Source of the DNA: Aliivibrio sp. 1S175
Lineage (GTDB): Bacteria; Pseudomonadota; Gammaproteobacteria; Enterobacterales; Vibrionaceae
Direction: 5' to 3'
Assembly: GCF_001690985.1 (NCBI RefSeq)
Contig: NZ_MAJS01000035.1
Location: 1-47,479 of the forward strand
DNA length: 47,479 bases
The translations under genes were made by a program, and so were the position numbers. This document shows, one piece after another, positions 37,810 through 47,479 of this stretch (its first letter is position 1; every line of letters begins with the position of its first letter). The notes below the pieces were generated by a model. It searched no databases. It worked only from the letters and a program-made list of their open reading frames with translations, and was not told where the DNA came from.

Positions 37810-38265
37810 TTAGCCAATCAGATCTCGGGTATCTTCTGAGCTAAGATACGGAATACCGTTGATATGAATAAAATCAGGGCTTGTTACAACAAACTTGATT
37901 TTGTGCTTGGATTTGTCCGATGATGACGGGTCAATATCTAACAAGCTGTCGATCATTAACTTCACGCCAAAGACTTCAGCTTTAAATTCTTCAGAGCCAG
38001 TATTTGCATAGAACAAACAGTCATGAGGTTTAATCGCTCGCCAGCTGCCTGCTTTTGCTGCGGCTTCACCTAGCAGATTAAAGTTTTTAGTATCTAACTC
38101 ATAATCCCCTTCGGCACTCACGGCACCATCAGTGAAACCATCAGGAACGCCACGAGTAGAGGCCGCTGCACTTTCATCTGAAATAGTGACTGTCGCTTTT
38201 TCCACATGGATAAGGACGCCATGAATATCAACATCAAAACTTAATCCTGAAATGCGTTTAGACAT
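37810..38265 (-). CDS. Tail tube protein (DUF2597)
   Basis: 151 residues: MSKRISGLSFDVDIHGVLIHVEKATVTISDESAAASTRGVPDG, then alternating strands to HKIKFVVTSPDF, the pattern of DUF2597, the tube protein of the HP1/K139 group. Six-fold rings of it should form the inner tail tube. The gene follows the sheath gene, sharing one base with it, as tube genes usually do. Length is in the family range. Confidence 0.88.
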   Translation of the reverse strand: MSKRISGLSFDVDIHGVLIHVEKATVTISDESAAASTRGVPDGFTDGAVSAEGDYELDTKNFNLLGEAAAKAGSWRAIKPHDCLFYANTGSEEFKAEVFGVKLMIDSLLDIDPSSSDKSKHKIKFVVTSPDFIHINGIPYLSSEDTRDLIG

Positions 38266-39377
38266 TATTTATCCCCCGGATTACTTAAATCTAACATTAG
38301 ATTTGCCGTGATTTTCTTAGGGCAATCTTTCGGCTGTGCTGCCATATAAATACCGACTGAATTTTTGTTTTCCCACACTATGGTGATGTCACCTGAACTT
38401 GGGGTTTCAATTTCACCAGGGAAAACCACTTCACCAACGGTGGCTGATTTCGCCATTTCACGCAGTGGGCGACAATAACGATTTTGAGCGCGAGCAGTAC
38501 TTGCAGGCGTACTATTGAAAGAACGATCACCAATATCAGAAATAGCAATTAATCGAATACGGCGAGCTACTTTGTCGATAATTCGGCGATATTCAATCAC
38601 CTGATAATCACCGCCTTCAGCATCTAATAAACGACCATCCGCCCAGAAAATACCATCGTAATCAGGAAACCAAGCAGGGACTGAAAAACGATTACTTTCT
38701 AATGTTTGTAAGGTTGCCGTTGTTAGCTCTGCACCTGCACTATCAACAGGCAAAGTGACATCACCAACTAATGGACCTGTTTTAATACGCATTGGTGTAT
38801 CAGCAATTGAAGCGGCTCGATTACATAAACGTCCAGCAAGTTTGCCAATAGCATCAGGGAAGATTTGTGGTACTAACATGACACCATCGGCGGCAATCGT
38901 ATCTTGAATAGCAACGGTTGCAACTTCATATTCAGACCAGGTTTGTGTTTTCTTATCAATACCTGGTGTCGCAAGCATCATGAATGTCCAACGACCGTAT
39001 TTAGCAATCAGCTCATGATAAAGCGCTTGGGCTGCAGTCACGGTGGCTTTATCTGTCGTAGGCGCTGTTAATACGACCGCTTCAAAACTTTGTGTTTGTT
39101 GCGCGGTTTTAACGGCTTCAACCCAGTTTTCAGGGGCTGTTAATATATAAACGCCTGCAGTCCAGTTTTGACCAGCGTTCAGCATTGCTGCTTCAACATT
39201 GGCTTTTAATTCTGAGCCATCATCCAATAGCGCTGAAAAATCACTTTGTGTGTTCACAGACAATAAACTGCCTGCGTTTTTTGTTCCTAAACCGACATAG
39301 AGGAAGTGACGTTCAACTTCGTTCACTGGTCCTTGCATCAGGTTCAGAGTATTAATTTGTACAATTGGCCACGCCAT
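38265..39377 (-). CDS. Tail sheath protein (DUF2586)
   Basis: 370 residues of the DUF2586 family, the contractile sheath of HP1/K139-like phages. Motifs are MAWPIVQINTLNLMQGPVNEVERHFLYVG at the start, GRWTFMMLATPGID in the middle, RLCNRAASIADTPMRIKTGPL, and the C-terminal handshake-like strands. It is somewhat shorter than P2 gpFI. It is the first gene of the tube module, 18 bases after the tail completion gene, and the last base overlaps the tube gene. Confidence 0.9.
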   Translation of the reverse strand: MAWPIVQINTLNLMQGPVNEVERHFLYVGLGTKNAGSLLSVNTQSDFSALLDDGSELKANVEAAMLNAGQNWTAGVYILTAPENWVEAVKTAQQTQSFEAVVLTAPTTDKATVTAAQALYHELIAKYGRWTFMMLATPGIDKKTQTWSEYEVATVAIQDTIAADGVMLVPQIFPDAIGKLAGRLCNRAASIADTPMRIKTGPLVGDVTLPVDSAGAELTTATLQTLESNRFSVPAWFPDYDGIFWADGRLLDAEGGDYQVIEYRRIIDKVARRIRLIAISDIGDRSFNSTPASTARAQNRYCRPLREMAKSATVGEVVFPGEIETPSSGDITIVWENKNSVGIYMAAQPKDCPKKITANLMLDLSNPGDK

Positions 39378-39395
39378 TGCTCTTCCTCTTTTGGG

Positions 39396-39743
39396 TTAAT
39401 GAGAATTCAGTTCTTCTTTTGCTATTTTTCGCATTTGTTTCTTGTCTATTTGCAAGAACGGTCTTGCTGGTATTTTGGTTTCCCAGGCTTCCGCAGGAGC
39501 TTTACCACGCATGGCTCGTAAAATTAATCCGGCTTGCTCTGCAGATAAATTTTGTTGTATCCATCGCATCGTTGGAGACTTCATTTTCCCAACAGCAGCA
39601 TTAGGATTGATACGGCGAGCAAACACTCTGAACCCTTCTTGCTTCAATGCTTTGGCTTGCTCTTTAGTCGCTCCGCCCTTACCACCATCAATGCTATTAA
39701 GGGCTTGTTTTAATCTACTTTTGTCACGCTTAGGTTTTCTCAT
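39396..39743 (-). CDS. C-terminal half of a split tail completion protein (gpS-like)
   Basis: 115 residues, basic, ending in IPARPFLQIDKKQMRKIAKEEL, which resembles the ARPFLG ending of the phage virion morphogenesis (P2 gpS, Mu gpG) family. It starts at an ATG inside the last codons of the preceding gene and lies in a different frame (offset +1). It has no N-terminal part of the family, while the preceding gene has no C-terminal part, so the two look like halves of one protein. Either two interacting chains or a frameshift mutation explains it. Confidence 0.65.
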   Translation of the reverse strand: MRKPKRDKSRLKQALNSIDGGKGGATKEQAKALKQEGFRVFARRINPNAAVGKMKSPTMRWIQQNLSAEQAGLILRAMRGKAPAEAWETKIPARPFLQIDKKQMRKIAKEELNSH

Positions 39744-40107
39744 TTCTTAGCGCCTTAATTGCCGAGGCTCTGGTATGTCGCTGCCGATGGCCATGATGTT
39801 GTTTTGAAGCAACTTGTGCTGTGCCAGATTTTCGCCATCCAATCACTGCTTTGTTTTCATTTGACGCTGTAACCGTTAATAAGCGAGCTAAACGAATTTG
39901 CATCTTCTTACGCTTTTTACTTGCTCGTTTCTGCCATACTTTGCCCGTTGGTGTTTGTTGATTCTTTTGATTCTGTCTTGATGTTTTAACTGAAGCCTTT
40001 GCCGTTTTATTGAGAATTCTTCGACGCTTCGGTTTGGTTAGCGTCATCAGCCTTAAAGAATCTAAAACCCCTTGCTCTGATTTCTTATCAACATTAATTT
40101 TGATCAT
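39730..40107 (-). CDS. N-terminal half of a split tail completion protein (gpS-like)
   Basis: 125 residues, very basic (many K and R), with the N-terminal pattern of the virion morphogenesis family: a first helix ending in LTKPKRRRILNKTAKASVKTSRQN, then QTPTGKVWQKRASKKRKKMQIRLARLL. It overlaps its upstream neighbour by 14 bases and its downstream partner by 14. It stops where the family would go on to a central domain. P2 gpS is about 150 residues; the two halves together here are 240, longer than P2 gpS, so a genuinely two-gene arrangement cannot be excluded. Confidence 0.65.
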   Translation of the reverse strand: MIKINVDKKSEQGVLDSLRLMTLTKPKRRRILNKTAKASVKTSRQNQKNQQTPTGKVWQKRASKKRKKMQIRLARLLTVTASNENKAVIGWRKSGTAQVASKQHHGHRQRHTRASAIKALRNEKT

Positions 40108-40618
40108 CAGTAATCACCGAACTTGGTGGGTTATTCGCGTTAATTACTGAAATATGCTCAGCTTCCCAAATCTCATACGGGGCATTAATCCAACGCTTAC
40201 CACGCCATACAATTTCACCATCAGGATCTTCAATCACCATTAATGGCTCTATCAATTCCACCTCTAACGTCATGATCACCGTATCGTCGTTTTCTGGTTC
40301 GACATCAAAGCTAGGCTCAGCCAAATTAAACTTTTCTCTGAACTCATCATTGTCATCGAGCCACGCCAACACATTAACCATCACGGTTGCCGGATTTACT
40401 TTTTTAAATGGGAACTGCTCAAAGCTAAATACAGCGGTGTATTGCATGTAGCCAATATCAAAACCTTGTCCCTGATTTTTTGGTTGTAGAGTCAGCTCTA
40501 CATCTTCCATCCAACATTCAAAGTATTTATGCAAGCGCTCAGGTGTTGTATTACTTAGGTGCTGATTAAGCCCTTGCAGCATAAAGCCTGCTTGTGGCTG
40601 ACTTTGAATCTCACTCAT
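40094..40618 (-). CDS. Tail completion protein R (gpR-like)
   Basis: 174 residues. The core (QPKNQGQGFDIGYMQYTAVFSFEQFPFKKVNPATVMVNVLAWLDDNDEFREKFNLAEPSFDVEP) is typical of P2 gpR, which joins the head-tail interface and caps the tail. It overlaps the gpL-like gene by four bases and the gpS-like gene by 14. It is longer than P2 gpR because of an N-terminal extension. Good size and order for a P2-like phage. Confidence 0.85.
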   Translation of the reverse strand: MSEIQSQPQAGFMLQGLNQHLSNTTPERLHKYFECWMEDVELTLQPKNQGQGFDIGYMQYTAVFSFEQFPFKKVNPATVMVNVLAWLDDNDEFREKFNLAEPSFDVEPENDDTVIMTLEVELIEPLMVIEDPDGEIVWRGKRWINAPYEIWEAEHISVINANNPPSSVITDDQN

Positions 40619-41079
40619 AGCAATTCAACCCCTACTCGGCTCTTACCAAAAATAGCTCTAATATGTTGTTGGCTTTCTGCTAATAAACGTTCCGTAATTA
40701 AGGTTTCATTCTCTGCAACTCGATCACCGGCATCTTTGGTTTGCACCATGGCGAACTCAGGGATTAAATCTGCTTTAGCTCTGGCAAATACCGATTTCTC
40801 ATACAAGATCACCAATAAGTTTTTGTTATCTATCATTGGTTGCCCTGGAACATCGTTTGCTGATGTAATGCCTTCCGCTTCATAAGCGGTTTTCTTATTA
40901 ATTAAAGCAATGTTTATTTGGGCTATTGCTGCTGCTAAAGCATATGCAACCGTTTCTGAATCCATGTCAGTTGGAATGCTTCGACGCTTTTCAAAATCAC
41001 CGGCATTCAAGTTAGGCCAAAAGCCATCATTCTCGATCACAGTGTCTTGATAGTCTGCGCCTGATGAACCACTAAACAT
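40615..41079 (-). CDS. Head completion/stabilisation protein (gpL-like)
   Basis: 154 residues. Motifs of P2 gpL: a DTVIENDGFWPNLNAGDFEKRRSIP-like start, a helical segment ESETVAYALAAAIAQINIAL-like, and the ending IRAIFGKSRVGVELL. It is the adaptor that closes the capsid after DNA packaging. It is separated from the terminase small-subunit gene by 115 bases that can fold, the only sizable gap in the leftward operon. Confidence 0.87.
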   Translation of the reverse strand: MFSGSSGADYQDTVIENDGFWPNLNAGDFEKRRSIPTDMDSETVAYALAAAIAQINIALINKKTAYEAEGITSANDVPGQPMIDNKNLLVILYEKSVFARAKADLIPEFAMVQTKDAGDRVAENETLITERLLAESQQHIRAIFGKSRVGVELL

Positions 41080-41107
41080 TGCATTTCCTTAACGTTTTAA
41101 AATAGAT

Positions 41108-41180
41108 GCGCCTCTAGCCACTGAGTCGACGGAATAAACAAAGTAATGAATTACATGTTCTTCCTCGTCAGCCGAGGCGC
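41108..41180 (-). other. Foldable leader between the gpM- and gpL-like genes
   Basis: GCGCCTC (41108-41114) and GAGGCGC (41174-41180) are perfect inverted copies. On the minus-strand RNA the arms are extended by CTGA / TCAG inside, leaving a loop of about 40 bases. It is unlike the tight ATGA overlaps of the rest of the operon. Confidence 0.45.
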
Positions 41181-41194
41181 GGTGGCTTAGGAGC

Positions 41195-41908
41195 CTATAA
41201 GCGACCTTCTTTAATCGCTCGAATTCGTTGTTGCACTTTATCCATAATGGTTTTCACACCAACGTTACCGTATTGCTTATCTGCTTCTTCTAAGTAATCA
41301 AAAGACTTTTGAAGTACTTGAATATCACCAACCGCCGTGGCCTTTGGTTCACCGTCTTTATCACGTAACAAATGTAACCCGGCGAATTTAAACCACTTAG
41401 CCGTTAGCTTTTCATTGATACGCCATTTCTCACGAACTTTGTAAAACACATCAGAGAAATACGGTTCTACGCTATGACCTTGAGAGCCCATTAACTCTGC
41501 CCACTTCAGAACTTCATCAGCACAGAACGTAGCGAAATCACGGTTAAAACGTTCTGGGGTGTCTAGCTCTTGAGCAATGGCAATGTCACACCACTTAATC
41601 GCCGTTTCTAAATTTGATGTATCAAATAACCAGATAATCAATTGAGCAAATACAGGATTATCGTATTTCTCGCCCGATACTAAATACGCATCAACATACG
41701 GACGATATTTAGGGATTAATACATCACGTTTATGCTGAACTTTATCTTCAATGCGATTAAAGCCAGATAAGAAGCGTAAATCTGCATCAAGTTCTAACAA
41801 CTGAAGGTGTAAGCTTTTAGCAGTATCCATACCTGCAGAAACTACTGTCTGCTTTGGTGCTGACTTTGCCAATAAAGCTTTACGTTGCATTGCTAATGGA
41901 CTCGCCAT
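41195..41908 (-). CDS. Terminase small subunit / endonuclease subunit (gpM-like)
   Basis: 237 residues, the size of P2 gpM. It starts MASPLAMQRKALLAKSAPKQT, the typical gpM opening, and contains LLELDADLRFLSGFNRIEDKVQHKRDVLIPKYRPYVDAYL and a helical C-terminus ending in VQQRIRAIKEGRL. With the large subunit it recognises and cuts the cos site. It follows the capsid gene with two bases between. Confidence 0.9.
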   Translation of the reverse strand: MASPLAMQRKALLAKSAPKQTVVSAGMDTAKSLHLQLLELDADLRFLSGFNRIEDKVQHKRDVLIPKYRPYVDAYLVSGEKYDNPVFAQLIIWLFDTSNLETAIKWCDIAIAQELDTPERFNRDFATFCADEVLKWAELMGSQGHSVEPYFSDVFYKVREKWRINEKLTAKWFKFAGLHLLRDKDGEPKATAVGDIQVLQKSFDYLEEADKQYGNVGVKTIMDKVQQRIRAIKEGRL

Positions 41909-41910
41909 AA

Positions 41911-42927
41911 TTATGCTCCTGCAGTACCGTCTGAAATGGTGACATCTTCAATCGCGGCGAACTTATCAAGATCACCAATCGCATAACCTTCCATACGAAG
42001 ATAAGAGTTTTCAAACTGCTTACGGTCTTCTTCGTTTTTCGCTTTACGCCACTGAGTACCTTTCTGCGTTAAGATTTGCAGGTTCTTTAAACTGGTAATC
42101 CACACTTGAGTTGGCTTAAAGAACGGCGGTGTATACACTTTCATTCCGGCAACCGTTGTTGCTAGTGATTGAGCATGTTTGTTTTCACTTGGTGTATCTG
42201 CCGCATCTAATAAACGATGTTGCTCTGCAGCCACCAAATCAGAACCAATCAACACGACTAAATCAGGGCTACCACGATGAACTTCATGAATGGTCGTGTT
42301 TTTTAGATCATTCACTAAGCTATCAAGTGTTTTATATGAACCATCAGTTGTACCTGTTGCATCCAGAACCGCTGTTGGTAACACTTGAGCCGCTGCCTTT
42401 TCTTTAGCAATCGTTAACCAACCTTTGTTAACGTCTTCACCATTTGGATAAGTCGCAGGATCAGTTGTGTCTGAAATCTTGATACCGTGAAAACCAATAC
42501 GCAGCATATCCAGTGCATAGTTTCGAGTAATCGCGGCGTTCATGTATTTAATGAACTCACCAGAACCGCCTGAATTAGCCCACTGCGTTAACGTAGCCCA
42601 TTTGATTGCAGCACATGAATCAGTTTCAATTAATTCATATGTGTTGCCATCCATGCCAAGTGTCGAACGGAAACGACCATCTTTAACACGACCTGTTAGC
42701 AATGCGCCTGTACCTACATCGACCACTTGCCCTTTAATCTGATCAACAGACTGAACTGAAATCAGGTTTAAGAATGAATCAGAGTGAACAATTGCTTGGC
42801 GAAGCTTTGTTTCAATTACTGGTGAAATAGCAAATAGCTCTGCTGGGTTCACCCCTGCTACCACTGCAGCTTTCGCTACGGATTCACAGTATTTTTGCAA
42901 GAACGAACTTGCTTGAGCATTAAACAT
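41911..42927 (-). CDS. Major capsid protein (gpN-like)
   Basis: 338 residues, P2 gpN family with the HK97 fold. Motifs: FLQKYCESVAKAAVVAGVNPAELFAISPVIETKLRQAIVHSDSFLNLISVQSVDQIKGQVVDVG and the later RNYALDMLRIGFHGI, DPATYPNGEDVNKGWLTIAKE, ENSYLRMEGYAIGDLDKFAAIEDV. In P2 its N-terminus is cut by the scaffold protease. It shares one base with the scaffold gene and is followed at two bases by gpM. Confidence 0.95.
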   Translation of the reverse strand: MFNAQASSFLQKYCESVAKAAVVAGVNPAELFAISPVIETKLRQAIVHSDSFLNLISVQSVDQIKGQVVDVGTGALLTGRVKDGRFRSTLGMDGNTYELIETDSCAAIKWATLTQWANSGGSGEFIKYMNAAITRNYALDMLRIGFHGIKISDTTDPATYPNGEDVNKGWLTIAKEKAAAQVLPTAVLDATGTTDGSYKTLDSLVNDLKNTTIHEVHRGSPDLVVLIGSDLVAAEQHRLLDAADTPSENKHAQSLATTVAGMKVYTPPFFKPTQVWITSLKNLQILTQKGTQWRKAKNEEDRKQFENSYLRMEGYAIGDLDKFAAIEDVTISDGTAGA

Positions 42928-43838
42928 TAAATTGCCTCCACTGATGAAACGCCTTCATCTTTCGGCTCTTGGTTTGGCACTTCTTTTTTCAGTGCGTTGA
43001 ACTGGTTTTCCATATCACCTTGCTTTGTCAGCAATGAGTCTAGTTTTCCAGATAGTTGATTAAACTGTTCAGGCGTAATGCCTTCTTGTTCATCATTTTT
43101 TGTTGGATCAGTTTCTTCTACTGGCGGCACTGAGATTTTTTGTACTTGAGCAGAAAACTCCGTTTGCTTATTTTCAAGCTCGGTTTGTTTATCTTCAATT
43201 TTCTCTAGCTTGCCCATCATTTGGCTAAACTGCTCTGGGTTCATAGGTTCTTCATCCTCTTTTGGTTCAGAAGTTTGTGGCTTAATAGTTGGTAACTGCC
43301 CACCAGAAGAAAAGAAGTTAGCTAAAGTTGAAAGCGCACTAGCAATCAAGCTGTGCTCTACTTTCGACACATCACTTAAATCTAACTCTTCTAATTGGCT
43401 GTATTCATGGCTGTTTTCTTCACCGTTTTTTTTAGAAAACTTGAGAAGTGTTGTACCTGTTGATGCCGGGGAATCAGTCACTGCCAAGCCCATCAAATAA
43501 CAACGACCGCTACCGCAATAATCCGGATTAGGTTCAATAGACATAAACAGTTTCTGTCCATCAGCATTGGCATTTAATAAGTATTTATTTGGTGTTAGTT
43601 TGACTAATAAACGGTATTTACCTGAACGCTTCTCTGATTTAACTTCATCAACCGTTCCCCAGTTCTTACCTTCGAATTTATCCCATCGACTACGGGAATG
43701 TTCAGGCCAGATAAGCGCACCATATTCAGCCATTGAATATTGTTCTGCCATATCTTCAATCCACTGCTTTGTAATAGTGCGACCATCAATAGTGGCACCT
43801 TCTGTCGCAGCAATTTTCCAACCTGATTGTTTACTCAT
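42927..43838 (-). CDS. Capsid scaffold and protease (gpO-like)
   Basis: 303 residues. The N-terminal domain (about 1-150) has the P2 gpO protease features: KIAATEGATIDGRTITKQWIEDMAEQYS, the histidine in GALIWPEHSRSRWD, and GLAVTDSPASTGTTLL with the presumed catalytic serine. After a linker, the C-terminal 140 residues are the helical scaffold with repeated QTELENKQTEFSAQ segments that form the core of the procapsid. It is the first gene of the leftward operon, with about 35 bases of predicted leader. Confidence 0.92.
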   Translation of the reverse strand: MSKQSGWKIAATEGATIDGRTITKQWIEDMAEQYSMAEYGALIWPEHSRSRWDKFEGKNWGTVDEVKSEKRSGKYRLLVKLTPNKYLLNANADGQKLFMSIEPNPDYCGSGRCYLMGLAVTDSPASTGTTLLKFSKKNGEENSHEYSQLEELDLSDVSKVEHSLIASALSTLANFFSSGGQLPTIKPQTSEPKEDEEPMNPEQFSQMMGKLEKIEDKQTELENKQTEFSAQVQKISVPPVEETDPTKNDEQEGITPEQFNQLSGKLDSLLTKQGDMENQFNALKKEVPNQEPKDEGVSSVEAI

Positions 43839-43879
43839 AATTACCTGTCAGTGATTCAAATGAATGTCGATTTGAGACA

Positions 43880-46797
<2,918 letters not shown>

Positions 46798-46834
46798 CGT
46801 TTTTTAACTACAGATTTTTTCAGTTTTACTTTTT

Positions 46835-46868
46835 GAGCTAAAGCCTTGCTGTATAAGGCTTTAGAGCT
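46835..46868 (+). terminator. Hairpin after the portal gene
   Basis: CTAAAGCCTT pairs perfectly with AAGGCTTTAG around a seven-base loop, about 40 bases after the portal stop. The T-run that would make it a classic terminator is missing, so it may be a weak terminator or protect the 3' end. Confidence 0.5.
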
Positions 46869-47063
46869 AATTAGGAGATCATTTAAAAACCACACAAGAT
46901 CCTTTAAATCATGACATAAAACACAATAAACAACCTACTTTCAAAGAGTTAGAAAAACCAAACAGATCATTAAGAGATCTTCATTACTGAAATAACGTGA
47001 AAATAATTTCAATTTTTCAGTTTTGAAATCCCATAGAATTAAGTATATCTTTGCCCTTCACAT

Positions 47064-47097
47064 ACGCTGAGAGCCCTATAAACAAGGGCTCTCGCGT
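47064..47097. terminator. Strong hairpin in the right gene-free region
   Basis: ACGC, a bulged T, then GAGAGCCCT pair with AGGGCTCTC and GCGT around the loop ATAAACA, 13 base pairs. Neither strand has a T-run after the stem; a terminator or a DNA/RNA structural role is possible. Confidence 0.45.
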
Positions 47098-47150
47098 TAA
47101 TTACTACCCCACTCACCAACCCCAAAAAATGAAGAACTTAAAACTGCAAA

Positions 47151-47166
47151 AAAAGTGATCACTTTT
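47151..47166. promoter_or_regulatory. 16-bp perfect palindrome
   Basis: AAAAGTGATCACTTTT is self-complementary and sits four bases before the G-rich stretch. It may be a binding site for a dimeric DNA-binding protein. Confidence 0.4.
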
Positions 47167-47170
47167 ACGT

Positions 47171-47193
47171 CGCAGGTGGGTAGGAGGAGTGCG
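47171..47193. other. Candidate cos site
   Basis: A strikingly G-rich run (GGTGGGTAGGAGGAG) bordered by CGCA and TGCG and by outer TTTACGT repeats, in otherwise AT-rich DNA just beyond the portal gene. P2-family cohesive ends are G-rich and lie at this place relative to gene Q. Assignment is by position and composition only. Confidence 0.35.
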
Positions 47194-47479
47194 ATTTACG
47201 TGAGAAAATAACTCACTATGAATGATTTCAGATAACAAATTAAAAAAAGATGAACACAATCAATAGCGATAATGAAATCGAACAATTTTCTCTACAAATA
47301 TCTTAAATGTGATGGCCCCTCAATGAGTTTTAACCCTCTTGTGATAAAATCTGAAGCAATATATTTATAAGCTATACTTAACCTGAATGTCTTTAAATGT
47401 GCGTATATGTTCATATTTGTTTAAATAAATAACTACAGTTCATGCTTAATGATCTTGCATGTTAGTGATATCGCAAGGT

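Larger units (their letters stand above)
46798..47479. other. Gene-free right end of the window
   Basis: No supported gene in 680 bases; the longest frames with ATG are under 25 codons. It contains two strong hairpins, a 16-bp palindrome and a G-rich stretch listed separately. In P2 the cos site lies directly beyond gene Q, so this is where cos and the start of the early region would be expected. Confidence 0.6.

Overview
The window reads as a piece of an Aliivibrio (Vibrio fischeri group) genome, most likely its second chromosome. The evidence is a flavin reductase very close to V. fischeri FRase I, a Vibrio-type integron integrase, the Bat/MoxR operon and a talB-tktA pair (the last two lie on chromosome 2 in vibrios I know), and an AT-rich composition. 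This assignment is inference from protein similarity recalled from memory; no search was run.

Host part (1 to about 25.1 kb). An integron integrase gene stands at the left edge with no recognisable attI or attC beside it. Next come an HDOD protein with a small membrane protein, a hotdog thioesterase, a DUF445 membrane protein, a small acidic protein and a methyl-accepting chemotaxis protein with a sigma-28-like promoter. A tight operon follows: MoxR ATPase, DUF58, DUF4381, BatA, a fused BatB/BatC and BatD. Then come transaldolase and transketolase, a lipid A acyltransferase, and a putative envelope locus of divergent HTH regulator, outer-membrane beta-barrel and a 1353-residue lipoprotein metalloprotease. 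FRase I and a 66-residue unknown close this part.

Junction (25.1 to 27.15 kb). Only the last ~82 codons of guaC (GMP reductase) remain, cut sharply at an upstream stop codon. Beyond the cut is a very AT-rich acyltransferase-3 gene flanked by two direct copies of a 157-bp element. Each copy ends in a strong intrinsic terminator and looks like a small RNA gene. The layout resembles a prophage 'moron' or cargo module at an integration site in guaC.

Prophage part (27.15 kb to the right edge). This is the structural half of a P2/HP1/K139-like contractile-tailed prophage. Terminase and portal genes (P and Q) run rightward. Scaffold, capsid, small terminase, head completion, tail completion, sheath, tube, lysis-type genes, tail assembly chaperone, tape measure, baseplate, fibre and spike genes run leftward as one packed operon. 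The two arms diverge from a 168-bp region with a 47-bp dyad and two equally spaced promoter-like sequences. The chaperone gene carries a canonical A AAA AAC slippery heptamer leading into a second reading frame. Integrase, repressor and replication genes are not in the window; by P2 gene order they should lie past the right edge, beyond a gene-free 680-bp stretch that holds hairpins, a palindrome and a G-rich candidate cos site.
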